NCBI GenBank assembly: GCA_036365145.1
Contig: JAEOAD010002183.1
Coordinates: forward strand, 1,054,001 to 1,118,000
Length of the DNA stretch: 64,000 nucleotides
Direction: 5' to 3'
Origin: Orientallactaga sibirica
Lineage: Eukaryota > Chordata > Mammalia > Rodentia > Dipodidae
Shown piece after piece: positions 36,080 through 43,964 of this stretch; position 1 is the stretch's first letter; every line of letters begins with the position of its first letter. The notes under the pieces were generated by a model. It was not told where the DNA came from and searched no databases. It saw only the letters and a program-made list of their open reading frames with translations. Made by a program: the position numbers and the translations under genes.

Positions 36080-36300
36080 AATGTTTTTTTTTTTTTTTTT
36101 AAATGAGAGAGGGAGAGAATGGCCTTCCAGGGCCTCCAGCCACTGCAATTGAACTCTAGACATGTGAACCTCCTTGTGCATATGTGCGACCTTGCACGCA
36201 TTTGCGTCACTGTGCATCTAGCTTACATATAAGACTGAAAATTATCCTTATATTTTATTGGTGTCAAGGTTCTTACCACTTCAGTAAAGCTGGCTCACTT
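36080..36300 (-). mobile_element. tRNA-derived SINE, antisense, second subfamily, old
   Basis: A poly(T) tail (about 36084-36101), then GAGAGGGAGAGAATGGCCTT, CAGGGCCTCCAGCCACTGCA, CTTGTGCATATGTGCGACCT and a decayed head near 36290. It is well diverged from the other copies. Confidence 0.75.
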
Positions 36301-37472
36301 AAATATGTCTGGTTTTTCCCATTTTGATCTTATTTGTATGATCCAATTTTGTCTTGGCTTCTGGCTTTGCAAGTTGTTGTTTCCTGCAGACAATGAGAAG
36401 AGGGATTTAAAGATATGTAATATATATTTAAAGATACATAACGAATGAACAAAGAATCAATACCACATGGTGATGCTTAGTTAAGGCAAGCATACTGTTT
36501 TGTTCTTAAGTTTTGTTTCCCATTCTAATCCTGGAGTTATAAGAAACTACAAGGTATCATCCCAAGTGCAATAATGCTCCTTAGAGGAAAATATAGGTAG
36601 TTATACAAGGGTCATAGATATTGAAGCATTCCTGGTTATTTGCAAACAAATCCCACAATTGCTTTTTGCACTTCCAAAAATGATAATTTCATCTCTTCCA
36701 AAATGTACATGAAATGCAAAAAGCAGAGGATGCAGCTATATAGTATATCAGAAGGAACAACACAGTCAAAAATAAGGAACATTATTACTAACTTAATAGC
36801 AACCTGGACTGTAATTCCATTTTCTGCTTACATTTATCTGGAAAGGAATCTTTCACTACACCTATATCATTGGAAATGCTTTTTTAAAAGAGTTACATCT
36901 CTATTGTGCTATATAACATTAGTTTTAACGTTTTTAATTTCTCATTTCAAAATGACACTGGTAATCTGGCTTGTGTGACAAGTGCAAGAACACTTGAGAG
37001 CTGGTTACAAGGCCAGAGCTCAAGTCAGGTTTTCTGTTTTTCAGCCTAATATGCTTTCTGTGTATCAACAGGGCTTTTTATATTTTTTCAGAATTAAGCT
37101 CATTATACCTCAGGCAAGAATTACTACTTTTTGAAAAGACATTTTGCAAATACAAAGGACCTTTTAATGGAAATAATGATATTTCCTTGCATTTTTATGT
37201 TTTTCTGCCAGAGTTAAATTGTTCAATGCTACTAGTTATGCCATTAATACCCTGAAATAGTGGATTCTTAAAAAAAAAAAAAACTGAAATAAACTTAGAA
37301 CCTACTAATATTCCTAAGCCCATAACCCACTGATAATACTTATGAAAGCTGTGGAATAGCACTAATGTTGCAAAGCTTTTATAAGTAAAGAGAACTTACA
37401 ATCAAGGGAGAAAAGCTACAGAACAGGGTGCATTATTAAAACATCACCATGTGTCACATAAAAGACAACTCC
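36301..37472. other. AT-rich single-copy-looking sequence
   Basis: A 112-codon sense frame at 36640-36978 shows no domain. No repeats recognised. Confidence 0.4.
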
Positions 37473-37587
37473 CATCAGAAGCACATGTGTCTTTCCATCA
37501 GAATCACATATGTCCATCCATCAGAAGCACATATGTCCTTACATCAGATGCACGTATGTCCTTCTATCAGCAGAATGTATGTTCTTA
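37473..37587. repeat. Minisatellite, 23-bp unit, five copies
   Basis: Units of the form CATCAGAAGCACATATGTCCTTC begin at 37473, 37496, 37519, 37542 and 37565. They diverge progressively and the last is weak. They make a frame rich in H, M and S repeats, which is not a gene. Confidence 0.9.
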
Positions 37588-38525
37588 GTCATTTTTCTCC
37601 TCAACCTTCGCCTTCATGCAATGTACCAAATTTGCTAATTTCACAATACTGTACAGTCCTTCTTGGTATTATGTAAAATGCTCTATTTAGACATGTTGAC
37701 TTTACTAATTAGTCTATAAATACTTGACTTTTACCCACTGCTTTGGTAAGTAAGATAATTACTGAGGAAAGGCCAAAGCATTTATGGTCAATCAGATGAG
37801 GAGAAAGGAAATATAGTCTTTCAGCTAAGTAAAATGTAAAACATCATGTGGCAAGGCAGAAGCTATTAACAGGATCAATATCTCTCCTAGTACCTTAAAA
37901 AATCATTACATCAAAGTTTGGCACAGGATGGAGAAAACCTCAGTCTACTTTCTGAATTAGAAAGTCAAATTCTATTTAAATTACAAAGACCTCTCTGGTG
38001 CACAAAGGATAGGACAAGTTACTAAACCAGTCTCCAAATTCTGGGTGTATGGACCCCTGAATCATTAGCCAGGGAAGAAAAGCAGGAAGACAAAGAACAC
38101 TGCTATTCTCCAGGCTGCACATTTCTAATTTGCAAGTAGTAAATATGTATGAATCTGCTCCGCTGAAACTACAGGTGACATACTGCTTTCTAGAGATGCC
38201 ACTGTGCAGAGCAAAGTAGAGGACTGGATAGCAGTTACCAGTGACCTCCTTCAACATTTAATAGTTCTCCATAGTTACACCCACCTACTTAAATTACTCT
38301 CTTTTGAGTACCATTTCCTAAAATGAAAAGCACCTTGATATCAATGGACATTCAACATATGGCACAAAGTATCCTGTGACAAGCTCTCACGATATCATGA
38401 GATGTGAACAAGAATAATTTTTCTAAGCCATTAAATCATTCCAATGACCTTTGATAGACTCAGGAAAGCAAGCAAGCAATTAAAGGAAGTTTGTAGGCTT
38501 GCCAGTCCATTTTTTTACTCAAATA
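37588..38525. other. No recognised feature
   Basis: Single-copy-looking sequence without recognisable genes. Confidence 0.4.
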
Positions 38526-38965
38526 CTATTTTCATTTTTATTATTATTTTTAATTTTTTAGTGACAACTTCTATACTTACAGACAATAAACCATGATATT
38601 TCCCTCCCCTCTCCCCATTCTCCTTCAAAACTCCATTCTCCATAATATCCCTACCTCTCTCCATTAGTCTCTCTTTTAATTTGATGTCATCATCATTTTC
38701 TCCTACTATAAGGGTCTTGTGAAGGTATTGCTAGGCACTGTGAGGTCATGGACATCGAGGCCAATTTCTGTCTGGACAATTGCATTGTAAGGAGTGGTAC
38801 CTTTTCTTTGGCTCTTACATTCTTTCTGCCCCCTCTTCCGCAATGGACCCTGAGCCTTGGAGGGTATGACAGAGATGTTTCAGTGATGGACACTCCTTGA
38901 TCCCTTCTTCTCAGCACTATGTTGCCTTTTGGGTTATCCCAGTGGTAATATGTGGCAAAAAACAA
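38526..38965 (-). mobile_element. L1 3'UTR (antisense), 5'-truncated
   Basis: It starts with a T-rich reversed tail and TAGTGACAACTTC. It contains ATTCTTTCTGCCCCCTCTTC, the reversed tail core, then CAATGGACCCTGAGCCTTGG. It runs parallel to the first 440 bp of the copy at 14455-15485, so both belong to one L1 subfamily. Confidence 0.8.
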
Positions 38966-39504
38966 TAGAAACAATTGGCAGAGACAAGACCACAGAAATC
39001 TGGCTTTCCCTTCAGCCTATATCTCCTTACTCATTGATGTCGAAGTGAATACAGAAACTGTTCTCATGCCACTACTACTTTTGCTTTGTACTTATGTTTA
39101 ATTGACACATTTGTTTCTTGTGAGTTCAATTAGCTATCACTCAGATCTCAGTAAGTTAAAGCTGGGGACTAAGACTTTGCATGCTATAATTTATTTTGGA
39201 ATTCACAGCTGGAAATTCAGCGAGAAAAGAGAGAAAAACTTTCCAACATGTTGAAACATTCATTCATGATTGATTGTCTTATCTTACTGAACATTCATTC
39301 ATGATTGATTAAGTCTTTCTTTCATTGAACAAATACTTTCAGACACTTAAAAATTAGATTGAGGCTTGATAAGAACTATAACAAGAAAAGTCCCCAGAAG
39401 ATTCTATCCTCAAAAAGCTTGATAGTCTAAGGGAGTCTTTAAAGCACACAACACTTGAAAAGTTAAATAATATTAGAAGATTTAACTGACAACATAAAAA
39501 TGAT
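38966..39504. other. Host flank of the provirus, with a 35-bp repeat
   Basis: The 21-bp string AACATTCATTCATGATTGATT occurs at 39255-39275 and again at 39290-39310. No gene recognised. Confidence 0.6.
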
Positions 39505-39510
39505 CACAAA

Positions 39511-39964
39511 TGTTGGGCCCTAAGAGGCCCTGGTGTGAGGCCTAGTGGTTCTGAGCCTAGATAGAGTTTAGTGACCTGTCCTTGGCCTACTTCCGCTTGT
39601 GAAGCCTAGTGGAACTTCATGAGCCTGACTAAAGTTTAGTGACCTGTCCTTGGAGTGACTCAGAAAGGCCTAAGCCGAAACTGCCTCCGCCCAGCTACTG
39701 CTGACGTGGTGAAATAATATTGGCCCTTACACCTTTCTCTCATCCTTTTCCCCACCCTCTTTCTCAAAATATATATACCCTCTCATTACAATAAAAGTTG
39801 AGTCCCTGCTTCGACAAGGTTCCCGGCTCAGTGTGGTTTTTTTTCTCTGGTGTTTTGGGGAAAGGTTTGAGACGCCGACACCCACTTTCCCACTCAGCCT
39901 CGAGAGAAGCGGCTGGCCCAGCTCTCTCTCTTCCGCTCTACCTGCCGGCGGAGAAGAACCGGCA
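39511..39964 (+). repeat. 5' LTR
   Basis: 454 bp, beginning TGTTGGGCCC and ending GAACCGGCA, with the TG...CA ends of retroviral LTRs. A TATA-like ATATATATA lies near 39769-39777 and the polyadenylation signal AATAAA at 39790-39795. A CAAGGTTCCCGGCTCAGTGT stretch shortly after it would belong to R/U5. The promoter-like layout is clear, but activity cannot be judged. Confidence 0.95.
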
Positions 39965-39985
39965 GACTGGTGCCCTGTGTGAGCC
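39965..39985 (+). promoter_or_regulatory. Primer-binding region, degenerate
   Basis: Three bases after the LTR comes TGGTGCCCTGTGTGAG. TGGNGCCC is the usual start of a retroviral primer-binding site, complementary to a tRNA 3' end. The remainder fits the tRNA-Lys(1,2) complement only partly (about 11 of 16). From 39981 it overlaps the rRNA-like piece, so the site may have been cut off at a recombination junction. Confidence 0.55.
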
Positions 39986-40102
39986 GCCTAAATACCACAG
40001 CTAGAAATAATAAAATAAGACCACGGTTCTATTTTGTTGGTTTTCGAAACTGAGGCCATGATTAAGAGGGACGGCTGGGGGCATTCGTATTGTGCTGCTA
40101 GA

Positions 40103-40105
<3 letters not shown>
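39981..40105 (+). pseudogene. 18S ribosomal RNA fragment inside the provirus
   Basis: About 125 nt align without gaps to the central part of mammalian 18S rRNA. They run from GAGCCGCC through TTCTATTTTGTTGGTTTTCG and AACTGAGGCCATGATTAAGA to GGCATTCGTATTG and GCTAGAGGT. The reference is from memory, but this segment is nearly invariant in eukaryotes. I count about 12 differences, all G-to-A or C-to-T. It is in sense with the provirus, begins some 16 nt after the LTR and is followed directly by poly(A). It is a captured transcript fragment, not an rRNA gene. Confidence 0.93.

Positions 40106-40136
<31 letters not shown>
40106..40136 (+). repeat. Poly(A), 31 nt, joined to the 18S fragment
   Basis: A pure A-run that begins exactly where the 18S similarity stops. 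It suggests the captured RNA was a polyadenylated rRNA fragment, or that an A-tract was acquired at the joint. Confidence 0.95.
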
Positions 40137-40139
<3 letters not shown>

Positions 40140-40204
40140 ACTTTTCAAGTCTATATGGCTATGTCCTACACACCATTGTCCCACCCTTCACTGCCTTCCC
40201 ATTA

Positions 40205-40448
40205 ACTTAGGGCTGGAGGCAATCTGGCTTTTATCCTTAAAGCAGCCCAGAAACAGGTCCTTTTACATACAATTTGCCGTCCATCTCCAGACTTAACTGA
40301 GCACATTCGCTCACACACTGGTCTACCTGACGTTATTGTTAATGGAGATTCACAAGTAAACAAACTTATTACTGTCTCCTCCTTGCCACCCTTAGAACAA
40401 ACTAAACGGTTACACCAAATGTTCTATCTATCCCCCTTAATAATTCAA
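40205..40448 (+). pseudogene. Displaced RNase H end / integrase N-terminus-like fragment
   Basis: The frame from about 40211 to 40448 carries a HIRSHTGLP motif near 40303. This resembles the conserved HIRAH...LPG segment near the C-terminus of betaretroviral RNase H. A little downstream KRLHQMFYLSPLI resembles the start of the integrase zinc-binding domain, with the second His replaced by Tyr. In a normal provirus this junction lies after RT. Here it lies before RT, and a separate RNase H-integrase junction is present at about 41950-42080. So it is a second, out-of-order copy, perhaps from another element. Similarity is motif-level only. Confidence 0.55.
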
Positions 40449-40481
40449 GCCCAGCTAGCTCAGTCGGCAGAACATGGGACT
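40449..40481 (+). pseudogene. tRNA-Lys(CTT) 5' half inside the provirus
   Basis: 33 nt match the 5' half of mammalian tRNA-Lys(CTT): acceptor strand, D arm with the Pol III A box (TAGCTCAGTCGG) and anticodon stem. There are three differences from the gene as I remember it, two of them G-to-A. Similarity stops just before the anticodon, and MaLR LTR sequence follows. It is in sense with the provirus. The ATGGGACT anticodon stem fits the CTT isoacceptor rather than TTT. It cannot be a working tRNA gene because the 3' half is missing. Confidence 0.8.
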
Positions 40482-40484
40482 AAG

Positions 40485-40728
40485 CCCACTTCCTACTTAA
40501 TGTCACTGGGGGCTAATCTTAAGGTGTTAATGGTGGGTTTAAAATTCCATTGTAAAGATATACAAAGTGTGCCTAACAAAATTTCCTAAAGCTTACTGTG
40601 GCTTGGCTACAATAATTTTGCTCTATGTACTGTGTGATTAATTAATTTCTTTTTCTCTCCTTCTTGGCTCTATGAAGACAGGCCAACTTCTTCTGCCATT
40701 ATGGAACTTCCCCTAGATCTATAAGCTT
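40485..40728 (+). mobile_element. MaLR LTR fragment inside the provirus
   Basis: Compare the reverse complement of 18541-18900. Shared landmarks in order are AATGTCACTGGG, the GGTGNNNNNNGGGTTTAAA region, AAGTGTGCCTA, then CTTCTTCTGCCATTATGGAA and AGCTTCAA. Similarity ends at the edge of the LTR's AATAAA signal. It is in sense orientation. Only the U3-side body of the LTR is present, so it is not an ordinary solo-LTR insertion. Confidence 0.75.
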
Positions 40729-40836
40729 CAACATCATGGAAAACTGCTAGCTGTCAGCCCTGGATTGACCCTAATGATACATGTCTCATATCTTTTCTTC
40801 CTTGATTAATCATCCTAATGTTTTATTATTATTTTA

Positions 40837-41289
40837 GGTCATTCCAACCCATCTGATCTCCAAGACCTCACTGCTAAATGCCTTGCCATTTTACAGGCCA
40901 ATGATTTTAAAGTGGCTCCAGAAAAGATTCAGACTGCCCCTCCCTTCAAGATTTTGGGCTCCATGTTATTCCTTGATACTGTCTCTCCTGTCAAACCCCA
41001 ACTCCATATTCAAAAATTCTATACTTTGCCTCAATTCCAAAAGGTGGTGGGGGAAATTAATTGGATGAGGCCCTGGATACCCATAACTACTGAGGAACTG
41101 TCCCCTTTGTTTGACCTCTTAAAGGGCCTTACTTTCTCCTCTCAGATAACCTTGCCCTCTCATCATGAACGAATTCTACATAAGGTACAACGGGCTATAG
41201 ATGCTGCTACCCTAAAGAGGTTCGATCCTAACTTACCTATTTCCTCTCTATATTTTCTCTGGGGAAACATTATGCAGCTGCGCTGTTAG
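40837..41289 (+). pseudogene. pol: ERV pol: C-terminal part of reverse transcriptase
   Basis: The frame runs from about 40837 to a stop at 41289. It starts just after where the RT palm would end: KVAPEKIQTAPPFKILG is the betaretroviral post-active-site motif, followed by QKVVGEINWMRPW (thumb). The YxDD active site and everything before it are missing, so no polymerase can be made. TTATTATTATTTTAG directly upstream resembles a splice acceptor but may simply mark the recombination joint. Confidence 0.85.
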
Positions 41290-41524
41290 CCCAGGAAGGA
41301 GAACCCATCCAATGGATTCACCTCTCCATTGGTGGGGTCCCCAGAGTTTACTCTATAACTAACCAGATTGCAGACTGCATTATCAAGGGCAGGGACACCT
41401 CTGTCCGATTGTTTGGCACAGAGCCTCATTTCATTGTCACCCCCTTTAAGGTAACAGATTTCATTTGGCTTCAAAGAAATAACAACAGGGTGCTATGGCC
41501 CTCGAGGGGTTTCTGGGTATAATT
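41274..41524 (+). pseudogene. pol: ERV pol: RT connection region in a shifted frame
   Basis: After a frameshift near 41280, the next frame continues the RT connection subdomain (LAQEGEPIQWIHL, then GRDTSVRLFGTEPHF). It ends at a stop near 41522. No catalytic residues lie here. The shift separates it from the RT part upstream. Confidence 0.75.
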
Positions 41525-41551
41525 GATTGTCACTATGGTCCTAATAAATAG

Positions 41552-42064
41552 ATGAGCTCTTTCTCTAGGTTGGAGTGGAGACCCCCCAGACTTTTTCTAT
41601 CTAAACCCAACCCTGAATTTCTTACCATGTGCACTGATGGGGGGCACTTGGGAGATTCCCTAGTTGTTCACCCTCCCCTAAGGAGGGGAGAAAAGCCTAT
41701 GCCCATAAAGTCAATCTCCCATGAGGTCAAAGGGTCAGCACAATTCAAAGAACTATTCGCTGTCGTTTTGGCTTTGGACACTATTCAGGAGCCATTTAAC
41801 TTATTTTCTGACAGCCTTTATGTTGTTAACCTGTTACCCAACCTAATTGAGGCCCATATTAGGCTGGACTCCAACATTATAACCCCCTTGATGATTCAAG
41901 CCCGCTCCCTACTTAAACAAAGAATTAACCCCATTTTCTTCAACATCTCAGAGGCCATCAAAATTTACCAGGATTCCTCTTTAAAAGAAACGATTTGGCT
42001 GACAAACTGGCCTCTCAGCCTCAATGTAATACAGTCTCAGAAGCTATACGCTTCCACTTATTAA
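41552..42064 (+). pseudogene. pol: ERV pol: RNase H domain
   Basis: A 170-codon open frame. RNase H removes the RNA strand of RNA-DNA hybrids during reverse transcription. Three catalytic acidic residues are in place: D29 in CTDGG, E67 in FKELFAVVLAL and D87 in FSDSLYVV. The last third shifts frame near 41985, so the fourth conserved Asp (in LADKLA) is read in the integrase frame. The usual HIRxH segment is not visible here, although a similar one lies at about 40303. There is no initiation context; it would have been part of a Gag-Pro-Pol product. Confidence 0.85.
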
Positions 42065-42951
42065 CTCATATAAATTGGAGGGGCCTTAAACATAAATATC
42101 CCCATGTGCCAGTCAAGGACCTTAAAAAAATTGTCCGAACTTGCAAATCCTGTCAGCCTTTCCTCCAGGTACCTCCTCTTCAAACTACAGGAGCCAATCC
42201 TCGAGGGCTATGCCCTAATCACCTTTGGCAGATTGACATTACACAGTATTCTCCATTTGGAAAACTTAAATATATTTTTCTCTCAGTTGATACTTTCTCC
42301 CATGCTTGCTGGGCATCGGCACACATCCGGGGAAAAACTAAACATGCTATTAGTCATATGCTTCAATGCTTTGCCACCCTTGGATTGCCAGATCAAATCA
42401 AAACCGATAATGGTCCCTGCTTCGTAAGCAGGGCTTTTATAGATTTCCTCCAAACCTGGAAAATCTCACTTTCCACAGGCATCCCATATAACCCGTGGGG
42501 CCAGGCCATCATGGAAAGATATCATCAAACTCTCAAGTCTCAATTACAAAAACAAAAGGGGGAATCCCTACCCCCACATGACCAACTAAAAAAGGCATTA
42601 TTAACCCTAAATATTTTAAATTTTTCTAAAGAAGATAGACACTTGTCCCCTTTTCAAAAACATTGGACCTCAGCTGTTACCTACAGCTCCATCTGGGTCA
42701 AATGTAGGGACCCATTAACTGGGGCCTGGAGGGGACCAGACCCCCTCCTCACAGCAGTGAGAGGGTTTGGATGTGTCTTTCCTCAAGAGGAAAAAAGACC
42801 CATTTGGGTACCAGCAAAAGACTTAAAATATATACCCCAACAAGGGGACAATAATAATCAACTCTTCAGGGAGTGTTCCATCTCTGAGAACTGTGCCTCT
42901 GTTTCTTCCCCAGGAACTATTGGAGGTGTGGATGCTGCTAGACCCAAATGA
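41995..42951 (+). pseudogene. pol: ERV pol: integrase, near-complete open frame
   Basis: This 318-codon frame is the longest in the window and its best-preserved retroviral domain. An HHCC zinc-binding N-terminus is formed by H21, H25, C50 and C53. The catalytic core has the D,D-35-E triad: D81 (WQIDIT), D138 (KTDNGP) and E174 (QAIMERYHQTLK), with 35 residues between the last two. The C-terminal DNA-binding region has GPDPLLTAVRGFGCVFP and IWVPAKDLKYIP, as in betaretroviruses. All catalytic residues survive, but upstream pol is frameshifted and RT is decapitated, so no integrase would be produced normally. The first ATG is an internal codon of the ancestral pol. Confidence 0.92.
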
Positions 42952-43330
42952 AGCCAGAAAAGCTCCAGAAAGATTTACAGAAGAGGAGACAGGACTTCCA
43001 AGATAACCCGCTGTGGACGGGCTTACATGACTTTTTTCCCTACCTTCTCTCTCCCCTTGAGCCCCTCCTTCTTGCTTTTTTCCCTACCTTTTCCCTCCCC
43101 TTGGACCCCTCCTTCTCCTTCTTCTTATCCTCACTCTCGGGCCCTGTGTAATTAATAAGATTACACAATTCATTCACCAACAGCTAGAGGCAATTAAACT
43201 TCATCAGGTCACAATTAAACTTCATCAGGTCAAAATACCACAGGTTTGCAACTCAAAAGCCCGGCTTTTCCTCTTACTGGCTGTTCACCTAGCGTCCCTC
43301 CCCTTCCCTCCATCGAACCAGCGATGGGTA
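42948..43330 (+). pseudogene. env: ERV env: transmembrane-subunit C-terminal tail
   Basis: A frame overlapping the integrase end begins MKPEKLQ and includes LWTGLHDFFPYL, a membrane-proximal region. A frameshift near 43130 follows. The neighbouring frame has a leucine-rich membrane span, a GPCVIN motif and a KITQFIHQQLEA tail. GPC-x-x-N plus a hydrophobic span is the C-terminal signature of gamma-type env, which D-type betaretroviruses also carry. Two short tandem duplications are visible: a CT-rich unit at 43052-43110 and CAATTAAACTTCATCAGGTC at 43191 and 43212. The surface subunit, fusion peptide and immunosuppressive region are absent. Confidence 0.75.
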
Positions 43331-43471
43331 AGATCTCAGACAGGCTGACACAACCTAAGACAGGTCATGGAGTGGATTTTCAACGGGCTAGAGGCATGGT
43401 ACTCAGTGACGGGTAAGATTCCCAGATGGGAACAACCTAAGACAGAGGCCATGCCATCCACCGTTCTTACA

Positions 43472-43488
43472 AAAACAAAAGGGGGAGA
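43472..43488 (+). promoter_or_regulatory. Polypurine tract
   Basis: AAAACAAAAGGGGGAGA lies directly against the 3' LTR. It is the RNase H-resistant primer for plus-strand synthesis. Confidence 0.92.
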
Positions 43489-43958
43489 TGTTGGGCTCTA
43501 AGAGGCCCCGGTGTGAGGCCTAGTGGTTCTGAGCCTAGCTAGAGTTTAGCAACCTGTCCTTGGCCTACTCCCGCTTGTGAGGCCTAGTGGAATTTCATGA
43601 GCCTGACTAGAGTTTAGCGATTATCCTTGGAGTGACTCAGCAAGGTCTAAGCCGAAACTGCCTCTGCCCAGCTACTGCTGACTGGTGAAATACTATTGGC
43701 CCTTACACCTTTCTCTCATCCTTTTTCCCACCCTCTTTCTCAAAAAAAAAAAAAATATATATATATATATATGCCCTCTCATTACAATAAAAGTCGAGTC
43801 CCTGCTTTGACAATGCTCCAGGCTCAGTGTGGTTTTATTTTCCTCCGGTGTTTTTGGGAAAGGTTTGAGCCGCCGACACCTGCCTTCCTGCTCAGCCTCG
43901 AGAGAAGCAGCTGGCCTGGCTCTCTTCCCCTCTACCTGCCGGCAGAGAAGAACCGGCA
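43489..43958 (+). repeat. 3' LTR
   Basis: 470 bp, TGTTGGGCTC to GAACCGGCA, aligned end to end with the 5' LTR. An (A)n(TA)n expansion at 43742-43772 accounts for part of the length difference. AATAAA lies at 43786-43791. The CACAAA target duplication follows at once. Confidence 0.95.
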
Positions 43959-43964
43959 CACAAA

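Larger units (their letters stand above)
39505..43964 (+). mobile_element. Endogenous retrovirus, betaretrovirus-like pol, mosaic and defective
   Basis: A complete LTR-to-LTR insertion of 4.45 kb. The same 6-bp sequence CACAAA precedes the 5' LTR (39505-39510) and follows the 3' LTR (43959-43964). A 6-bp duplication is usual for class II (betaretrovirus/ERVK-like) integrase. Order: 5' LTR, primer-binding region, 18S rRNA piece with poly(A), displaced RNase H/integrase-like piece, tRNA-Lys half, MaLR LTR piece, RT C-terminal part, RNase H, integrase, env transmembrane tail, polypurine tract, 3' LTR. Gag, protease, the RT catalytic palm and nearly all of env are absent, and pol is frameshifted. 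In the first 225 bp the two LTRs differ at roughly 16 positions by eye, so the copy is not recent. Confidence 0.93.

Noticed and set aside
37449..37676. CRISPR-like repeat array
   Set aside because: The 23-bp units are directly tandem with no spacers, and this is mammalian DNA; it is a minisatellite.
39981..40105. A true 18S rRNA gene
   Set aside because: Only about 125 nt are present, they end in poly(A), and they lie between retroviral LTRs with transitions at otherwise invariant sites.
40449..40553. A complete but diverged tRNA-Lys gene with an insertion
   Set aside because: The GGTGGGTTTAAAATTCC stretch looked like a T arm and B box, but it aligns better with the MaLR LTR at 18541-18900. 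Only the 5' half is tRNA.
40820..40838. Splice acceptor before RT (TTATTATTATTTTAG)
   Set aside because: It is a plausible acceptor motif by chance at a recombination joint. There is no env or donor context to support use.
41995..42951. A domesticated host integrase gene
   Set aside because: The frame is long and motif-complete, but it sits in place in a provirus, starts within pol, and has no sign of its own promoter or splicing.
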